Assembly (NCBI GenBank): GCA_033398695.1
Contig: CM065803.1
Location: 44,631,501-44,695,500 of the forward strand
Length of the DNA: 64,000 nucleotides
Direction: 5' to 3'
Origin: Orobanche coerulescens
Lineage: Eukaryota; Streptophyta; Magnoliopsida; Lamiales; Orobanchaceae
Below, in pieces: positions 22,958-33,369 of the stretch (positions are counted from its first letter, which is position 1; the number at the start of each line of letters is the position of its first letter). Below the pieces are notes generated by a model. That model was not told the origin of the DNA. It searched no databases and saw nothing but the letters and a program-made list of their open reading frames with translations. The translations under genes and the position numbers were made by a program.

Positions 22958-25148
22958 TGTAACACCCCAATTCACAAATGGGACATTACACGCCGTAGAA
23001 CCCTCGTGAGGTCTACCAGGCTAACACATGACACATAAACAACAATATAATCCCAAACGATGCTTTCAAAAAGTAAGTAAGGCCGTGGCCTCGTCCAAAA
23101 CATTTTAACGGAGTACATGAACATAAGATAAATACCAATTCATTGCCCACGCAGGGGACTTAAACCAAGTTTCAAAGTAAACAGTCTAACTCCGGTACTC
23201 GACAAATGCAATGACAAAACATAAAAAAATACAGACTCGATCCACATCATCAAGCCATCCCATCCTTTGCATGCGTGTCCCGTGCCTGCTCCTCAGCTCT
23301 CCCGGTACCTGAAATGCATAAGACACATTTCCCCCATTTAAGGGGTTAGCATTCGAATAGCTAGTGCAAGTACACAATTACACAACATTATATACAAAAT
23401 ACGGTTTTTACACAATCATCTCAAACAGAAGGCATTTGCCATAAATATTCCGGAATACTACATTGGCAATCAAATCAGTTTCCAATCATCACAATATCAC
23501 AAAATCACAACTGGTATCCCATGGCTGTACCCCTTAGTATCGACCCCCAGACATCCCGTCGGACACTCCGGGTGGAAGTTCAATCACACACGTACCCAAG
23601 TCCACTTCCACGGCCGTACCCCTTAGTATCGACCCCCATACATCCCGTCGGACACTACGGGTGGAAGGAATACAACTCACGCACCCGAAAATCACAGTTC
23701 ATCATTCATTTCGAAAATCACAGTTCATCATTCATTTCGAAAATCACAACATACATAACGAAATGTAATACATGTACTTGCCTTGAGTGAAACGAAACGA
23801 AGGAAACGACGAAGGAATAGGTTTCGGTCTGAACAATCCTCCCAAATCCGTTCCTAACACAATAACGGTATACACAAGTCTCAATAATGCGGAAAGGTAA
23901 GAATTAGTCCTAATTCTACCCCTTGGAACGATTTGTCGGCCATGACTTGGGTATCGTCGACTATAAGTGACGAACATTGGAAAACTTGAAGTTTAAAACC
24001 ACAAATCAACAATAAAATGAAGGATTACAAGTACACGATCGAAGTCTAGCGATAACCCAGTGATAATTCGGAATAAAAGAGTCAAATCCCAAGAAATCCC
24101 CAAAATTCCCCCAAAATCTCAAAACAAGGGTTTTGGGAATTTTTACTTTGATTCGGATGGTGGAAAGTGTTAGGAACTTGAAGAATTTACGCAAGGAGTG
24201 CCCGGTGGTAGTGAATGATGAACTTCAGTCGGAATCGGCCCTAACCCTCATCTGGAATCGCTCAAAGCCGAGAAGGATAAGAAATGATGGAAAAATGACG
24301 AAGTTGACTACTGCTGCCCTATTTATATTAAACAGTCTTAGCGCACGCTACGCACAAGCATTAGCGCGCGCTAACGGGGCGTGGAAGAACAGTCTGCCTA
24401 CTGTCCTCCAGTTAGCGTGCGCAAGCTGACATGGTTAGCGTGCGCTAATATTAGGAATTAGCGTGCGTTAACGCTGAATTAGCGTGCGCTACCTGGTCCA
24501 AGATAAACACTTGAACCTACCGTCTGCATCGAAATCGTTAGCGCACGCTACGGACCCCAGGTCAGCGTACGCTAACCACACAGTGATAGCGCACGCAAGT
24601 ATGTCCGGAGTAGCGTGCGCTACTCAGGCAGCAGTTCAGTACTGCACAATACACTGCTGCCAACAGCACGAAAGCGTCGAAATGCGAAGCAAGACCAGAA
24701 TCCGGAAACATAAACACGTAATAATCAAGATGACAAAGCTGAGCGTTGAAAGAGAATATAATCCCGATCACTAGAGAGTCTGAAATGAATCAAATAAAGC
24801 GAAATTCCCCAAACTTATGAAAATTACAAAAACGGCCCAAGTGCCCGAAAAATCGCGGTACAACGTCGGATTAACAAACCGAAAGTTTCAACACGACCAA
24901 CTCAACCATACAAACTTATACAAATCAAGAAACAACGAAAACGAACAAGTTTTACGAGAATCGAACGCACATGCGGCAAGATATAATTCAAGATGAAATT
25001 ATGCAAAAACATCCTCGAAACTCGACCAGACGGAAAAACTCCAAGAACAAAATAGATTCAGAATTCCAAAACAGTGCTAAGCGAGTTGTCCAAAACGAAC
25101 ATACACCAAAAATAGAAATTACCGAAAATAGAAAACACGGATATTACA
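22958..25148 (-). repeat. 5' LTR of Tekay-like element, 2191 bp
   Basis: Same termini as the 3' LTR. It has two ~75-bp subrepeats (near 23522 and 23611) instead of three, but a private 25-bp duplication (AGTTCATCATTCATTTCGAA at 23696 and 23722). TATA box at 24319-24327. Confidence 0.95.
24335..24630. promoter_or_regulatory. Cluster of TTAGCGTGCGCTAA motifs, 5' LTR U3
   Basis: Counterpart of 17245-17535 with about ten motif copies. Motif positions are conserved, but two spacers (about 24496-24532 and 24625-24675) hardly match the 3' LTR. Confidence 0.87.
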
Positions 25149-26143
25149 TTAAGTACTTGAGAACGTTCTTTACGGCGGTCCAATATTCCTTTCCTGGGTT
25201 TTCCTGAAACCTACTTACCATGCTCAAAGAGTGTGCAATGTCAGGTCTCGTACACAGCATAGCATACATAAGGCAATTCACAGCCGATGCATATGCTATA
25301 TTACTCATTTCCTTTTGTTGTTCCTCACTTTGAGGACATATCTTAGAGGTGAGTTTTATTCCATGTCTCATCGGTAGGAACCCTCTTTTAGAATCATCCA
25401 TCTTAAATCGTTTTAAGATTTTATCTATATAGTGGGCTTGGGAAAGACCCATCATTCTCTTCGCTCTATCCCGGTAGAGTCGAATCCCAAGAATATAAGT
25501 AGCTTCTCCCAAGTCTTTCATGGAGAACCTTCGAAAGCCAAGCTTTCACAGAACTGAGCATTCCCACATTGTTTCCTATTAGTAGAATGTCATCTACATA
25601 TAGTACTAAGAATGCAATCTTCCTCCCACTAACCCTCTTGTATACACAAGGTTCCTTTTCATTTTGCACGATGTCAAACTCTTTGACAGCTTCGTCAAAA
25701 CAAAGGTTCCAACTACGCGCAGCCTGCTTCAGTCCATAAATAGAATGCTGAAGTCTGCACACTTTATGAATATTGACCTCGGACAGAAATCTTTTAGGCT
25801 GCTCTATATAGATCTCCTCCTCGAGGAATCTATTAAGGAAAGTCGTCTTTACGTCCATCTGCCATATCTCATAATCATGGTAGGCGGCTATAACAAGCCT
25901 CACTCGAATAGACTTGCTCATAGCTACAGGCGAGAAGTTATCGTGGTAATCTATCCATTCTTTTTGGGTAAAACCCTTTGACACAAGACTGGCCTTATAG
26001 GTGTCAACCGTGACATCCCCATCAGTCTTTCTCTTGTATATCCACTTGTTCCCAATGGGCACTATGTCCTTGGGACGATCTACTAGAGTCCACACCTGAT
26101 TGGCATCATCGAGTCTATCTCGGCTTCTATAGCTTCTCAACAT
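25149..26143 (-). pseudogene. Copia family A reverse transcriptase, A2 fragment 2
   Basis: Continues the sequence broken at 15824. Frames 25466-26143 and 25144-25521 overlap because of a frameshift near 25500. Motifs are WTLVDRPKD, QMDVKTTFLNR (A-to-T change in the usual TAFLNG), YVDDILLIG, then MKDLGEATYILGI and LMYAMLCTRPDIAHS. More decayed than A1. Confidence 0.92.
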
Positions 26144-26331
26144 TTCACGGAGTCTACATCCACCATCGCTTGGTCATAGGTCGCGGGGTCGGTCTCTTGG
26201 CTCTCACCTGGAATCTCATGGAAATCCAGTTCCTCCAAGTGCATAAAGCCATACCTCTCAGGTAATTGAGACACCCTACTAGACCTATGAGGTGGTTGTA
26301 CTTTTGTTTCATAAGGTTCAGTTCCAACTTC

Positions 26332-27253
26332 TTATACAGGTGTCTTCTGAAGAGTTACATTGTATTCTTCCAAAGAGATACTTCTACCTGCTCCACCTTC
26401 CTGAATGAACTCATCTTCCGGGAAGTGTGCTTGCAAAGCAACAATGATCTTTCGATCTTCAGGCATGTAGAATATATAACCCATCGTACCAGATGGGAAT
26501 CCAATGAAACGTCCCTTCATGGATCTTGCTTCCAACTTCTCCACCTTAGTCTTCTTGACATAGGCGGAACATCCCCAAATCATAATATGACTAAGACTTG
26601 ATTTTCTACCCTCCCACATCTCAAGTGGAGTCTTAGGAATGGACTTGGAAAGACATATGTTCAAGATATAAGCAGCAGTAAGGAGCACATAACCCCACAG
26701 GTATCGGTAAGTCGGTGTAGCTAAGCATGGAACAAACCATGTCCAAGAAGGTTCGGTTCCTTCTTTCCGACACACCATTTAACTAAGGAGTTCCTGGAGG
26801 TGTAAGTTGTGATATTATTCTGTGCTCCTTTAAGAACTTGTCAAACTCTGTACTCATATAATCGCCACCTCGGTCCGACCGAAGTGCTTCGATATGATTA
26901 CCAGTTTGTTTTTCGACTAGGGCCTTAAATTCCTGGAAGTCCTCAAGGGCCTCTGATTTATGTTTCATTAAGTATACATAACCATACCTAGTATGGTCAT
27001 CCATAAATGTAATAAAATACTGATATCCATCACGTGCTGCTTCCAAAGCACCACATACGTTGGTATGGACTAATCCAAGTTTATCAGCGGCTCTTTCAAA
27101 AGTCCCTGTGAAGGGGGACTTAGTCATTTTGCCTTTAAGGCAAGATTCACAAGTTGGAAAGGGATCTGATCCCATTGGACCCACAAGTCTATCCTTTTCC
27201 ATTTTGTAAACTTTGGTCTGGCCAACATGACCAAGTCTAAGAAGCCATTTCAA
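26332..27253 (-). pseudogene. Copia family A integrase (A2)
   Basis: Two frames. 26783-27253 carries CESCLKGKMTKSPF (zinc-binding end), the first catalytic region MDDHTRYGYVYL and LRSDRGGDYMS with the second Asp. 26332-26778 carries AAYILNICLSKSIPKTPLEM and WGCSAYVKK. The frameshift lies near 26780. Confidence 0.9.
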
Positions 27254-27700
27254 AACTTGATTAGTTTAATCTTTACCACGCTTCCTAGTCATAGTGTTTA
27301 CAACGACTTTGTTACTTAGGTTTAGATGATGCAGTCCATTTAACAATGTAGTAGTGCCTACTAATTTATTTTCAAAATAAATTTTGCAAGTACTATTACC
27401 AATGAAAAATAAAAAGCCTTTACGATCCATGACCGGAATGGATACAATATTTTTATGCCCATTGGGAAAAATAGGTACATCATCCAACTTTAAAACAAAG
27501 CCGGATTCCAAATCCAAAAGAAGTGATCCTATGTCAGTTTCTTCGACACTATGCCCGCTCCCGACAGTAATCATCACTTCCCAAGCTCCAAGATTCCTAC
27601 TTTATTCTAGATCCTGATTCATGGTACAAATTTGAGAACTATCACCTAAATCCAGTATCCAAGAAGTAGAAAATACAGTAGCAGAATGATTCATTTCCAA
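27254..27700 (-). pseudogene. Copia family A protease region (A2)
   Basis: SGHSVEETDIGSLLL and GHKNIVSIPV are clear at 27266-27577. Upstream, the active-site stretch reads W-I-L-D-L-G-D-S-S-Q-I-C, so the catalytic DTG triplet has become DLG. Confidence 0.83.
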
Positions 27701-27702
27701 AA

Positions 27703-28180
27703 CTAAAAGTTCTGTACCTGAAGCGCCATGAAGGATCGGACAGTCTCTTGCCTAGTGGCCAGCTCACCGCATTTGAGACATACATCTGTCTTCATCTTCT
27801 TACTTTTAGGAACCATCGGGGCCTTGCCCTTACCCTTAAAAGCCTTACCTTTTGAGCCCATCTGCTTCTTGGTCTTTTTCTTCTTATTCTTGGATTTCCG
27901 ATATCCAGAAGAAATCACAAGGGCAGATTCCTTCACCCACGGAGTCTTCATCTAAGACTGAGCGGTTACAAGTTTGTTCATCAACCCTGCTAAATCGCAA
28001 GCAATTTTATTACAGTTGAAGTTCATAACAACTGAGATAAGGAATCATGAAGAGATTGTAGGATAAGGCCAATTTGGAGAGAAACATGCATACTAAAATC
28101 AAGAGCCTCCAATCTCTCGATCATAGAGATCATTTTTAGGACGTGGTCCCAAACTTTCTCACCTTTTTTCATCCTGGCAC
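27703..28180 (-). pseudogene. Copia family A gag, C-terminal part (A2)
   Basis: 27703-27951 has a Lys-rich run followed by CLKCGE, the first half of a CCHC knuckle, then loses the pattern. 27960-28180 matches the A1 gag body. It stops at GGCAC (28176-28180), the Athila insertion site, and resumes at 37355. Confidence 0.85.
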
Positions 28181-28346
28181 TGTTAGGCATATTTTTATAC
28201 GCTTATTTATCATTATTTTATATTATTTTAGAGAGTGAATTTGCTTAAATGAGCTTTTAATGCCTTAATTTTGTATGATTGTCAGGAGATTAGAGTCCGG
28301 AAGCTAAAACGAGGCGAAACGGGCGAAAACGGCAAATTTTGGCTGT

Positions 28347-28520
28347 GAGCCGCGGCACAAGGCAAGTGGGCCGCGGCACAGGAAGGCAACTAGTGGGCAC
28401 AAAGTAGATCAGTACTGTGGCCGCGGCACGATCCCAGTGAGCCGCGCACGATGAATTAAAAGGCGCCTGTGCTTCCAAGTGAAGACCATGTGCCGCGCAC
28501 GATTTAGTGAGCCGCGGCAC
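28347..28520. promoter_or_regulatory. Cluster of GTGCCGCGGCAC palindromes, 5' LTR U3
   Basis: Copies near 28347, 28369, 28419, 28438, 28490 and 28509. Two are shortened to CCGCGCACGAT in this LTR. The full motif is a 12-bp perfect palindrome. The counterpart in the 3' LTR is at 36196-36374. Confidence 0.87.
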
Positions 28521-28615
28521 ACTAGGCGGTTTTTGTACGCTCCGCGTGGATTTGGGCCGTTTTGAAGCCAGTTCTCGACCTACTCACACGGACGCGATTT
28601 GGAGACTGTGCAAAG

Positions 28616-28624
28616 CTATAAATA
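28616..28624 (+). promoter_or_regulatory. TATA box of Athila-type 5' LTR
   Basis: CTATAAATA followed by AGGG, about 95 bp downstream of the last palindrome. Identical at 36469-36477 in the 3' LTR. Confidence 0.8.
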
Positions 28625-29507
28625 AGGGTTTAAGACCCTAATTAATGATCTTTGGGATCTTGGAAACAGAGAATCTTGGAGGAGACGGCAGAAGATGAAG
28701 ATAAGCAGAAGACTTCAAGAGCAGAGGGTGGAAGCCGAAGAACGGAGGAATCCGAGCTCTTCATCTGCGTTTGATTTTAATGCTTTTATTCATTTATTCT
28801 GTATTTTCATTAATTAGCATGTCAGGCTAAAACCCTAATCTAGGATTTTGATGAAACCTACGTTTTGACGAATTTGCTTGAGATTATCTAATTAATTACC
28901 TTTTTGTTGAGTTTTCCCAATCGTGTTTAATGCTTTCAATTATCTGGCCAATAGTTGTATTGTTTTAATCATTCAATTCGAATCGGGAGAGGAGAATTGG
29001 TGAGGAACTATTGGTGAGGACCGTTTTATTCTGTGAGATAGGAATATACTCATAGAAACTACGTGGCATTTTGGAGATTTTATGCTTTTTGCCTATTGAC
29101 GAATTAATTCACCTCGGGATAGAGTGCGTTATTCGCCTTTAGAAAAATCTATTGACCTCGGGAGAGGCGGTAGAATATATTAGCAATCTTCGCCTTCAAT
29201 AAATTGGGAAAATCATTAACTTCAGATAATCGAGAGTAAATTCGGATAAACCGAGGTGGATTCAGAATCCTAGACTTATTCATCATTTGATTCTCTTTCT
29301 TCAAGCTATCGTTTTTACTGTTTAATCTTTTGTTAATTCTTTTAGTAATTAATTGCAAACCCAAAATTCGATTGTTCAAATAAAACTAGAATACATAAAA
29401 ATCGGTAGTTAGTGATTCAGTCCTCGTGGGAACGATACTCACTCATCACTTTATTACTTGTATACGATAACGTACACTTGCGTTCAACAAAATTCGCAAC
29501 AAGTTTT

Positions 29508-29525
29508 TGGCGCCGTTGCCGGGGA
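29508..29525 (+). promoter_or_regulatory. Primer binding site (tRNA-Asp type)
   Basis: TGGCGCCGTTGCCGGGGA is complementary to the 3' end of plant tRNA-Asp(GUC), as known for Athila elements. It lies six bases after the LTR. Confidence 0.9.
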
Positions 29526-29756
29526 CTGAAATTTTGCTTATATCGATTTCAATATTTCTAGTCTTAGTTTGAACGTTTTTATTTTATTATTTTCGAGTAT
29601 TTAGTTTTATTTATTTATTTGTTTTGCCTTTCAGGATCTTTCGCGTAGTGCGTGAGAAAATTCGGTAACGAAGGCCTACTACCTTTGGATACCGAACTCG
29701 AGCGCACTCTTAGGAGAAAGAAGAAGGAGAAATGAGAGCTACCGACAACGGTCAAC

Positions 29757-30959
29757 ATGGCTGAAAATATCGAAATTTAAGGAGGAAATAATATTGTGCA
29801 GCAAGCTCAACCGGAAATGGCACTTCGATATTATGTTATCCCGCAGATCAACGCAAATTTTTCGGGGATTCGGCGCCCCACTATCCAGGCGAACAATTTC
29901 GAGATCAAGCCTGCGATCATTCAGATGGTGCAGGTGAGCCAATTCTGTGGATTGCCGAATGATGATCCCAACGCACATATTGCTTCTTTTCTTGAGATTT
30001 GTGACACGTTCAAGAACAATGGTGTCACCGACGATGCTATCCGATTACGGCTTTTCCCTTTATCTTTGAGGGATAAAGCGAAATTTTGGCTAAATTCCTT
30101 ACCGCCGGGGTCGATCACAACATGGGCAGAGTTAGCGCAAGCCTTCCTTGCTAAATTCTTCCCACCTTCTAAGATGGCGAGATTGAGAAACGAGATCACC
30201 ACCTTTGGTCAGTATGATATGGAATCGCTCCACGAGACGTGGGAGCGATATAAAGATTTGTTACGGAGATGCCCTCATCACGGCCTTCCAGACTGGCTTC
30301 AAATTCATACGTTCTACAATGGATTGAGTGCCTCTACACGCACTATCGTGGATGCAGCCGCCAGTGGAGATTTGATGGGAAAGACTATGGCCGAGGCACA
30401 CTCGTTGTTGGAAGCTATGGCCGCAAATGCATATCAATGGCCATCTGAAAGAGTAACGCCGAAGCGAGTGATGGAAATTTCGAGTAATGACCCGATATCT
30501 ACATTGTCAGCCCAAGTCGCAGCCTTGACTCAGCAGCTCCAAGCATTTTCGCATTCTCCTCCCCCCGTGACCATTGAGTCTTGCAATTGGTGTAACGGAT
30601 CGCACCCTAGCACAGAGTGTCAAGTCGGAAATCCGTTCGAGCAGCCCCAAATTGAACAAGCTCAGTTTGTAGGAAACGAAAACCGGCAAAATAATCCGTA
30701 CTCCAACACGTATAATCCGGGGTTGCGTAATCATCCCAACTTTTCGTGGAGAAAGGGACAGAACTCAAACCAGCCTCCGTTCGCTCAAAACCAACAGCAG
30801 CCCCCTCCCGCTCCAAAAGTTTCTCTCGAGGAAGCAATTGCGAAATTGGCAGCGAATACGAGTCAATTCATGACCCGTACTGAAGCGACATTGCAGAATC
30901 ATTCCGCTTCCATTCGCAACTTGGAAGTCCAGCTGGCCCAAATTGCTAATGTGTTGTGA
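29757..30959 (+). pseudogene. Athila-type gag
   Basis: Starts M-A-E-N-I-E-I at 29757 and hits a TAA at codon 8 (29778-29780). The same frame then stays open for 387 codons. Typical Athila capsid blocks follow: ANNFEIKPAIIQMVQ, GLPNDDPNAHIASFLEICDT, DAIRLRLFPLSLRDKAKFWL, TTWAELAQAFLAKFFPP. A possible CCHC-like C-x2-C-x5-H-x4-C lies near residue 260 (CNWCNGSHPSTEC), then a Gln/Asn/Pro-rich tail. A frameshift at about 30955 passes into the protease linker. Without the early stop this would be a good capsid. Confidence 0.93.
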
Positions 30960-32225
30960 CCGCACTGAGGGAGCATTGCCAAGTACAACCGAGACAAATC
31001 CTAGAGAGAGTCTAAATGCAATCAGTTTGAGAAGCGGGAAGGAGGTATGTGACCAGCCCGAGAGGTGTGAAAAGAGGAGTGAAATTGAGGAGAGGAAAAA
31101 TTTAGCGACGGAGGAATCTCAAGATTGGAGACCCTCGATAACGTTTCTGGATAACCCGAAGGCATATGTGCCACCCGTCCCGTTTCCGCAGAGATTACAG
31201 CAGAAAAAGGCAGACAAACAATTCTCTAAGTTTCTCGACGTGTTCAAAAAGCTTCATATTAACATTCCATTTGCCGACGCGTTGGAACAAATGCCAAGCT
31301 ATGTTAAATTCATGAAAGAGATATTGTCAAAGAAAAGAAAACTTGAGGAGTTTGAAACAGTCGCCTTGACGGAGGAATGCAGCGCAATTTTCCACCAAAA
31401 TTGAAAGATCCGGGAAGTTTCAACATACCGTGCACCATGGGGAATCTTTCTTTTAATAAGGCATTGTGCGATCTCGGTGATAGTATTTTTAAGAAGCTGG
31501 GAATTGGAGAAGAAAAGCCGACGACGGTCTCCTTGCAATTAGCAGATCGATCTATTAAGTATCCGAGGGGAGTGATTGAGGATGTGTTAGTAAAGGTGGA
31601 TAAATTTATCTTTCCAGCGGACTTCATTGTTCTCGACATGGAGGAAGATGAAGATATCCCGATTATCTTGGGACGACCATTTTTAGCGACCGGCAGAACT
31701 CTTATAGATGTCGAAAAAGGAGAATTAACTCTGCGGGTTCAAGACGAGCATGTTACGTTCCAAGTATTCAAATCCTTTTCATGGCCTGGAGGTGTGGATA
31801 AGAGCTCACAAAGTGAAAGTGTGGAGGCCGTTGCAAAAGAAAAATACCGAAAACATTGTCGGGCGAAAAATTCAGATCCCGTTTCAGATGAGCTAACTCT
31901 TAAGAAAGATGTAGGACGAGTCGCATTTCTCGAGCATGTGAACATGAAATCATCGCCATCTGGCCAGCCACACTTGGACAAGTCTGCTGGGGTCATAAAG
32001 TCATTTTTGAAAGAAGGAAATAAGCCGGAAATCAAACGGACATCTAGTCGTGAGAAAAACGGGTGTTTCGGGAAGTTGTTCACGTCAAAACCTTTCCGCA
32101 ACCAACATTGGGTGTCCGAACCGAAAATCGAATCATTAATGACCGATGGTCAATATTTTAAAAACCATATTAACAGTTCGATGAATGGGGCGGAAACCAA
32201 ATGGAGTTTGCGAAAAGCGAACTGA
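30943..32225 (+). pseudogene. Athila-type protease and linker
   Basis: 30943-31404 contains the linker NAISLRSGK and the block FLDVFKKLHINIPFADALEQ, then MPSYVKFMKEILSKKRKLE. After a frameshift at about 31380 the protease follows: ALCDLGDSIFKKLG, where the family normally has an extra segment after CDLGAS, then DIPIILGRPFLATGRTLIDV (flap and second conserved region). The short deletion removes residues beside the catalytic Asp. The frame continues about 155 residues past the protease with a Lys-rich tail and stops at 32223-32225, exactly where reverse transcriptase would be expected downstream. Confidence 0.9.
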
Positions 32226-32440
32226 TTTTTTTTAATAGGTCCGGCTGAAGACTATAAACTTAGCGCTTCTCGGGAGGCAACCCGAGTTCGTAGTTGTAGA
32301 TTTTTGCGTTTCTATATTTTTCTTGCATTCTTGATTTTTATTTTTCATTATTTTGTGCTTTGATTTGCTTCTACCTCTCGTTTTTGACGTGTTCTTCTCA
32401 AAATTCTGTGCAGGAAAAATCCCAGGGGAGAAATTCATTA
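32226..32440 (+). other. Post-polyprotein spacer
   Basis: Contains GACTATAAACTTAGCGCTTC followed by GGGAGGCAACCC, a string I associate with the region after integrase in full-length Athila elements. Its position directly after protease suggests an internal deletion of pol with a junction near 32226. Confidence 0.6.
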
Positions 32441-32442
32441 CT

Positions 32443-32702
32443 GAGCCGCGGCACAAGTATTGTGAGCCGCGGCACACACAGATCGAAAGGGAGGGCTAAA
32501 CAAACTGTACTCTATGCCGCGACACAACATTACTGAGCTGCGGCACACTTGAGCACTGAGCCGCGGCACACGAAACCTGAGCCGCGGCCCATGACAAAAC
32601 ATGCGAACAGGTAAAAAGGGACTGTACGCGGTGCCGCGACTCACTTGAGCTGTGCCGCGGCACACCATGCGGAATTTGAAAGGCCCAGGTACTTTATAAC
32701 CC
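32443..32702 (+). promoter_or_regulatory. Candidate internal promoter with U3-type palindrome cluster
   Basis: Eight copies of the GTGCCGCGGCAC-type motif (near 32443, 32463, 32513, 32535, 32559, 32579, 32631, 32652) lead to a TATA-like CTTTATAACC at 32692-32701. The last part (CACACCATGCGGAATTTGAA AGGC) resembles the LTR stretch CACAGATGAATTTAAAGGCG, so this looks like a duplicated or retained U3 segment. It precedes the 3' ORF at 33370. Confidence 0.65.
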
Positions 32703-32829
32703 GCATTCGGCCGGCCACCTCAGGTTACTTTTCTTTCTTCCCTTCCCTCCCCTTGCACGCGCGATCGGCCGAGTTCTCTTCTCGTTTTCTTCTTGCGATT
32801 TTTCTTGCACTTTTTACAAACCAAGCAAG

Positions 32830-33361
32830 GTATGTTCAAAACTCTAATCTCAAATTGTTCTATGAATTTAAATTTGAAGTTGTGGTATGCATTTGATGGA
32901 TTGAATATGTTTATTTCCTTCAAAAGTTCTATAATGGTTTAGTGGATAACATGATGGTTTTGATCGAATTTTCATGGTTATTTTGGAATATGAATGAATT
33001 GAGTATGTAGTTTTGATGATGAATGATTCGTGTTTTTGTTCTTGGGGATTGAATCGAGCTATTGCCATGTTTGTTCTTCAAGTAAACTCTTGCCCATTAG
33101 GTGTTCGATGAAATGTCTAAATGAAAAATTTTCTTTGTTAAGGCAATATTTTGAATCTTTGTGCAACGTATTCGTTCTGGAATTACAGCAACCCCAACCC
33201 GTACGTCTAGTTTAAACGTTATGGTTCAAATTCATTTTTTTTCTCACGGTTGTGCTATCTCGTAAAAATTTCTGATTTACGGCCGGATATCCTTAGCCGA
33301 GTGATGATTATTCTCGTTATTGTTTGAGTAAGTAACCTTCGGTGTTTAAATTTTTTTTCAG
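32830..33361 (+). other. Candidate 5'-UTR intron upstream of the 3' ORF
   Basis: Donor AAG|GTATGT at 32829/32830 and acceptor TTTTTTTTCAG|GA at 33361/33362 bound a 532-bp, T-rich, stop-laden segment. The ATG of the 3' ORF lies 8 bases after the acceptor. Donor and acceptor are near-ideal for plants and base composition changes at both ends. Confidence 0.6.
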
Positions 33362-33369
33362 GAATCACT

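Larger units (their letters stand above)
15825..25148 (-). mobile_element. Ty3/gypsy chromovirus, Tekay/Del-like
   Basis: Complete 9324-bp element with both LTRs, PBS, gag-pol and PPT. The target site duplication TTAAG is perfect at 15820-15824 and 25149-25153. Joining the flanks across it restores contiguous family A sequence, which proves insertion into A2. Pol order is protease, reverse transcriptase, RNase H, integrase, chromodomain. Stops and frameshifts make this copy defective. Confidence 0.96.
28181..29501 (+). repeat. 5' LTR of Athila-type element, 1321 bp
   Basis: TGTTAGGCATATTTTTATAC ... AAAATTCGCAACA. U3 carries six GTGCCGCGGCAC-like motifs (28347-28520) before the TATA box at 28616-28624. 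Very similar to 36030-37354 except inside the motif cluster. Confidence 0.96.

Noticed and set aside
29508..29525. Possible tRNA-Asp gene fragment
   Set aside because: Only the 18 bases complementary to the tRNA 3' end are present, right after an LTR, so it is a primer binding site.
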